Origin: an uncultured Ruminococcus sp.
GTDB taxonomy: Bacteria > Bacillota > Clostridia > Oscillospirales > Ruminococcaceae
NCBI GenBank assembly: GCA_947175005.1
Contig: CAMWLD010000118.1
Coordinates: 1 to 6,973 of the forward strand
Reading direction: 5' to 3'
DNA: 6,973 nucleotides
Part shown: positions 6,253 through 6,973 of the stretch, in pieces
Layout of the letters: each line of letters opens with the position of its first letter
Numbering within the stretch: the stretch's first letter is position 1
Position numbers and translations under genes: made by a program
Notes under the pieces: model-generated
Seen by the model: only the letters and a program-made list of their open reading frames with translations
Told to the model about the DNA's origin: nothing
Databases searched by the model: none

Positions 6253-6729
6253 TTAATTTATCCTGTGACTGTGCCCGTGACATATCGCAAGCGCCAGAGC
6301 GTCTGCGGTATCGTCGGGTTTCGGGACTTTCGACAAGCCCAAAATATTCTTTGTCATCTCCATGACCTGCTTTTTCTCCGCCAAGCCGTAGCCCACTACC
6401 GACTGCTTCACCTGCAAGGGCGTGTACTCGAACACGGGCAGCCCTCTCTGAACCGCCGCCAGCACTATAACTCCCCTTGCCTGAGCAACGTCAATGCCTG
6501 TTTTCTGATTGGTGTTGAAAAAAAGCTTCTCAATGCTCATATATTCGGGGTTGTAGGTGTCGATAACAGTGGAAATGTCATTGTAAATATCCAGCAGCCG
6601 CAGGGTAAAATCCGTCCCTGCGCTTGTGGTCACCGCTCCGCAGCCCACTGTTTTAAAAGCATAGCCGTCATAATCCAGTACGCCGTAGCCAACTATTGCA
6701 TAGCCGGGGTCTATTCCCAGAATCCTCAA
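6253..6729 (-). CDS. ruvC: Crossover junction endodeoxyribonuclease RuvC
   Basis: RuvC is the resolvase that cuts Holliday junctions symmetrically, working with the RuvAB complex at the end of recombinational repair. The 158-residue product is of usual length with an RNase H-like fold. All four acidic catalytic positions are present: D7 in MRILGIDPG, E67 in MSIEKLFF, and D140 and D143 in KPDDTADALALAICH. The dimer-interface and DNA-contact region NTNQKTGIDVAQARG (72-86) is also typical. The start is TTG: it gives the exact family N-terminus, and an in-frame TAA lies seven codons upstream. Its ribosome site AAGGGG is eleven bases away, rather far, while it is only six bases from an ATG-TCT-TGA mini-ORF whose stop overlaps the TTG. 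It is first gene of the ruvC-ruvA-X-ruvB cluster. Confidence 0.97.
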   Translation of the reverse strand: MRILGIDPGYAIVGYGVLDYDGYAFKTVGCGAVTTSAGTDFTLRLLDIYNDISTVIDTYNPEYMSIEKLFFNTNQKTGIDVAQARGVIVLAAVQRGLPVFEYTPLQVKQSVVGYGLAEKKQVMEMTKNILGLSKVPKPDDTADALALAICHGHSHRIN

Positions 6730-6746
6730 GACATATATGTCCCCTT
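6726..6746 (-). promoter_or_regulatory. ruvC translation-start region with overlapping two-codon mini-ORF
   Basis: On the minus strand, AAGGGG (6746-6741) is followed by the perfect palindrome ACATATATGT (6740-6731). Within it ATG (6734-6732), TCT and TGA (6728-6726) form a complete two-codon reading frame whose stop shares two bases with the ruvC TTG (6729-6727). The ribosome site is better spaced for the ATG (6 bases) than for the TTG (11 bases), so terminate-and-restart translation of ruvC is conceivable. Confidence 0.35.
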
Positions 6747-6751
6747 TTTAC

Positions 6752-6770
6752 GTTTCCTTTTCACGGAAAC
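6752..6770 (-). promoter_or_regulatory. Stem-loop in the ruvC 5' leader
   Basis: GTTTCC and GGAAAC (6770-6765 and 6757-6752 on the minus strand) form a six-base stem with a seven-base loop GTGAAAA, between the promoter and the ribosome site. It may influence mRNA stability or access to the start. The stem is modest, so this is tentative. Confidence 0.4.
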
Positions 6771-6802
6771 TTTTATTCTGTTTTTTGCTAACAGATATAT
6801 TA

Positions 6803-6811
6803 ATTATATCA
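6803..6811 (-). promoter_or_regulatory. Extended -10 promoter of the ruv operon
   Basis: The minus strand reads TGATATAAT (6811-6803), a perfect TGnTATAAT extended -10, which can function without a good -35; I see only a weak TGCAAA-like -35 upstream. Transcription would start near 6796, giving a leader of about 67 bases that carries the stem-loop and the ruvC ribosome site. I see no clear damage-regulon (LexA, GAACnnnnGTTC-like) operator nearby. Confidence 0.65.
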
Positions 6812-6869
6812 CATTTCTTTCCCTTTTGCATTACATTTAAAAATTTTTTCATCATATCTTTACCGGAAT

Positions 6870-6904
6870 AAGGAAAACAGACTGCCTCAAAATGAAACAG
6901 TCTG
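6870..6904 (-). terminator. Intrinsic terminator for a minus-strand gene upstream of ruvC
   Basis: On the minus strand CAGACTGTTTCA (6904-6893) can pair with TGAGGCAGTCTG (6889-6878) as a twelve-base stem with two G-U pairs and a three-base loop, followed by UUUUCCUU (6877-6870). In plus-strand RNA the same two positions become A-C mismatches, so the hairpin serves minus-strand transcripts. It would end an upstream gene outside the window and separate it from the ruv promoter. Confidence 0.6.
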
Positions 6905-6944
6905 CTAATATTATTTTTTTATAAAATCGTTTACGAAAAGCCGA

Positions 6945-6973
6945 GAAGCAGGATGCAAGAAGCAAGAGGCAGG
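6945..6973 (+). repeat. Heptad-like AGAAGCA/AGAGGCA repeat patch at the window edge
   Basis: The plus strand holds successive units AGAAGCA, GGATGCA, AGAAGCA and AGAGGCA before running off the window. The unit is shared with the patch at 1701-1733, which has the opposite orientation. The full length cannot be seen. It lies outside any supported gene. Confidence 0.5.

Noticed and set aside
6230..6283. Longer ruvA reading frame starting at 6283 and overlapping the end of ruvC
   Set aside because: The extra 18 residues are not part of the family, overlap ruvC by 31 bases, and the ATG at 6229 has a strong ribosome site and the conserved N-terminus MIYSLRG.
6752..6786. Plus-strand intrinsic terminator reading (GTTTCC/GGAAAC stem followed by T-rich sequence)
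   Set aside because: No plus-strand gene precedes it and it lies in the ruvC leader; a leader stem-loop is the simpler reading.
6082..6840. Open reading frame of 252 codons on the plus strand
   Set aside because: It is antisense to ruvA and ruvC and their promoter, its translation is rich in His, Arg, Cys and Leu with no recognisable domain, so I treat it as a shadow frame.
6730..6973. Damage-inducible (LexA) operator or small RNA gene upstream of ruvC
   Set aside because: I see no GAAC-N4-GTTC-like or CTGT-N8-ACAG-like site at the promoter, and the structured parts are accounted for by a terminator and a leader hairpin.
1..6973. CRISPR array, tRNA, rRNA, insertion sequence or phage genes
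   Set aside because: No regularly spaced repeats, cloverleaf or rRNA-like sequence, transposase motifs or flanking terminal repeats were visible on either strand.

Overview
The window reads as chromosomal DNA from a Firmicute of the class Clostridia, most likely a Ruminococcaceae/Oscillospiraceae-type gut or rumen bacterium. The reasons are the purine-rich Shine-Dalgarno sites (GGGGAG, AAAGGGG, GAAAGGGGG), frequent TTG starts, AT-rich spacers around mid-GC genes, a Gram-positive style Thr/Glu-rich lipoprotein, and family resemblances that I recognise from memory. No database search was possible. Every gene I can support lies on the minus strand, so transcription runs from high to low coordinates.

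Right to left: 6870-6973 holds the tail of an upstream neighbour, with a heptad-type GCAAGA repeat at the window edge and a hairpin terminator for minus-strand transcripts. An extended -10 promoter at 6803-6811 follows, then a Holliday-junction operon: ruvC (6729-6253), ruvA (6229-5618), a 403-residue alkaline-phosphatase-superfamily protein (5550-4339) and ruvB (4302-3250). RuvA binds and holds the four-way junction, RuvB is the hexameric motor that pulls DNA through it, and RuvC cuts it. All three look intact, with full catalytic motifs. The protein between ruvA and ruvB is intact as an ORF, but by my alignment it lacks the nucleophile and all six metal ligands of its superfamily.

After a 131-base spacer with an imperfect inverted repeat comes a phosphoglucosamine-mutase-like gene (3118-1757). 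It is full length, but all its active-site loops carry non-conservative changes, including the catalytic serine loop. Another spacer (1627-1756) carries a second GCAAGAG-type repeat patch and a promoter whose spacer is filled by a perfect inverted repeat. It drives a small lipoprotein of unknown function that is AT-richer than its neighbours (1626-943). Finally, an rRNA-methyltransferase-like gene starts at 858 and runs off the left edge, probably lacking only a short C-terminal tail.

The core of the window is ordinary recombination machinery. What is unusual is that two neighbouring genes on either side of ruvB encode apparently catalytically dead (or re-purposed) members of two enzyme families that normally handle phosphate esters. 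I treat these as candidate pseudoenzymes with possible regulatory or scaffolding roles. Nothing in the sequence proves a shared function.
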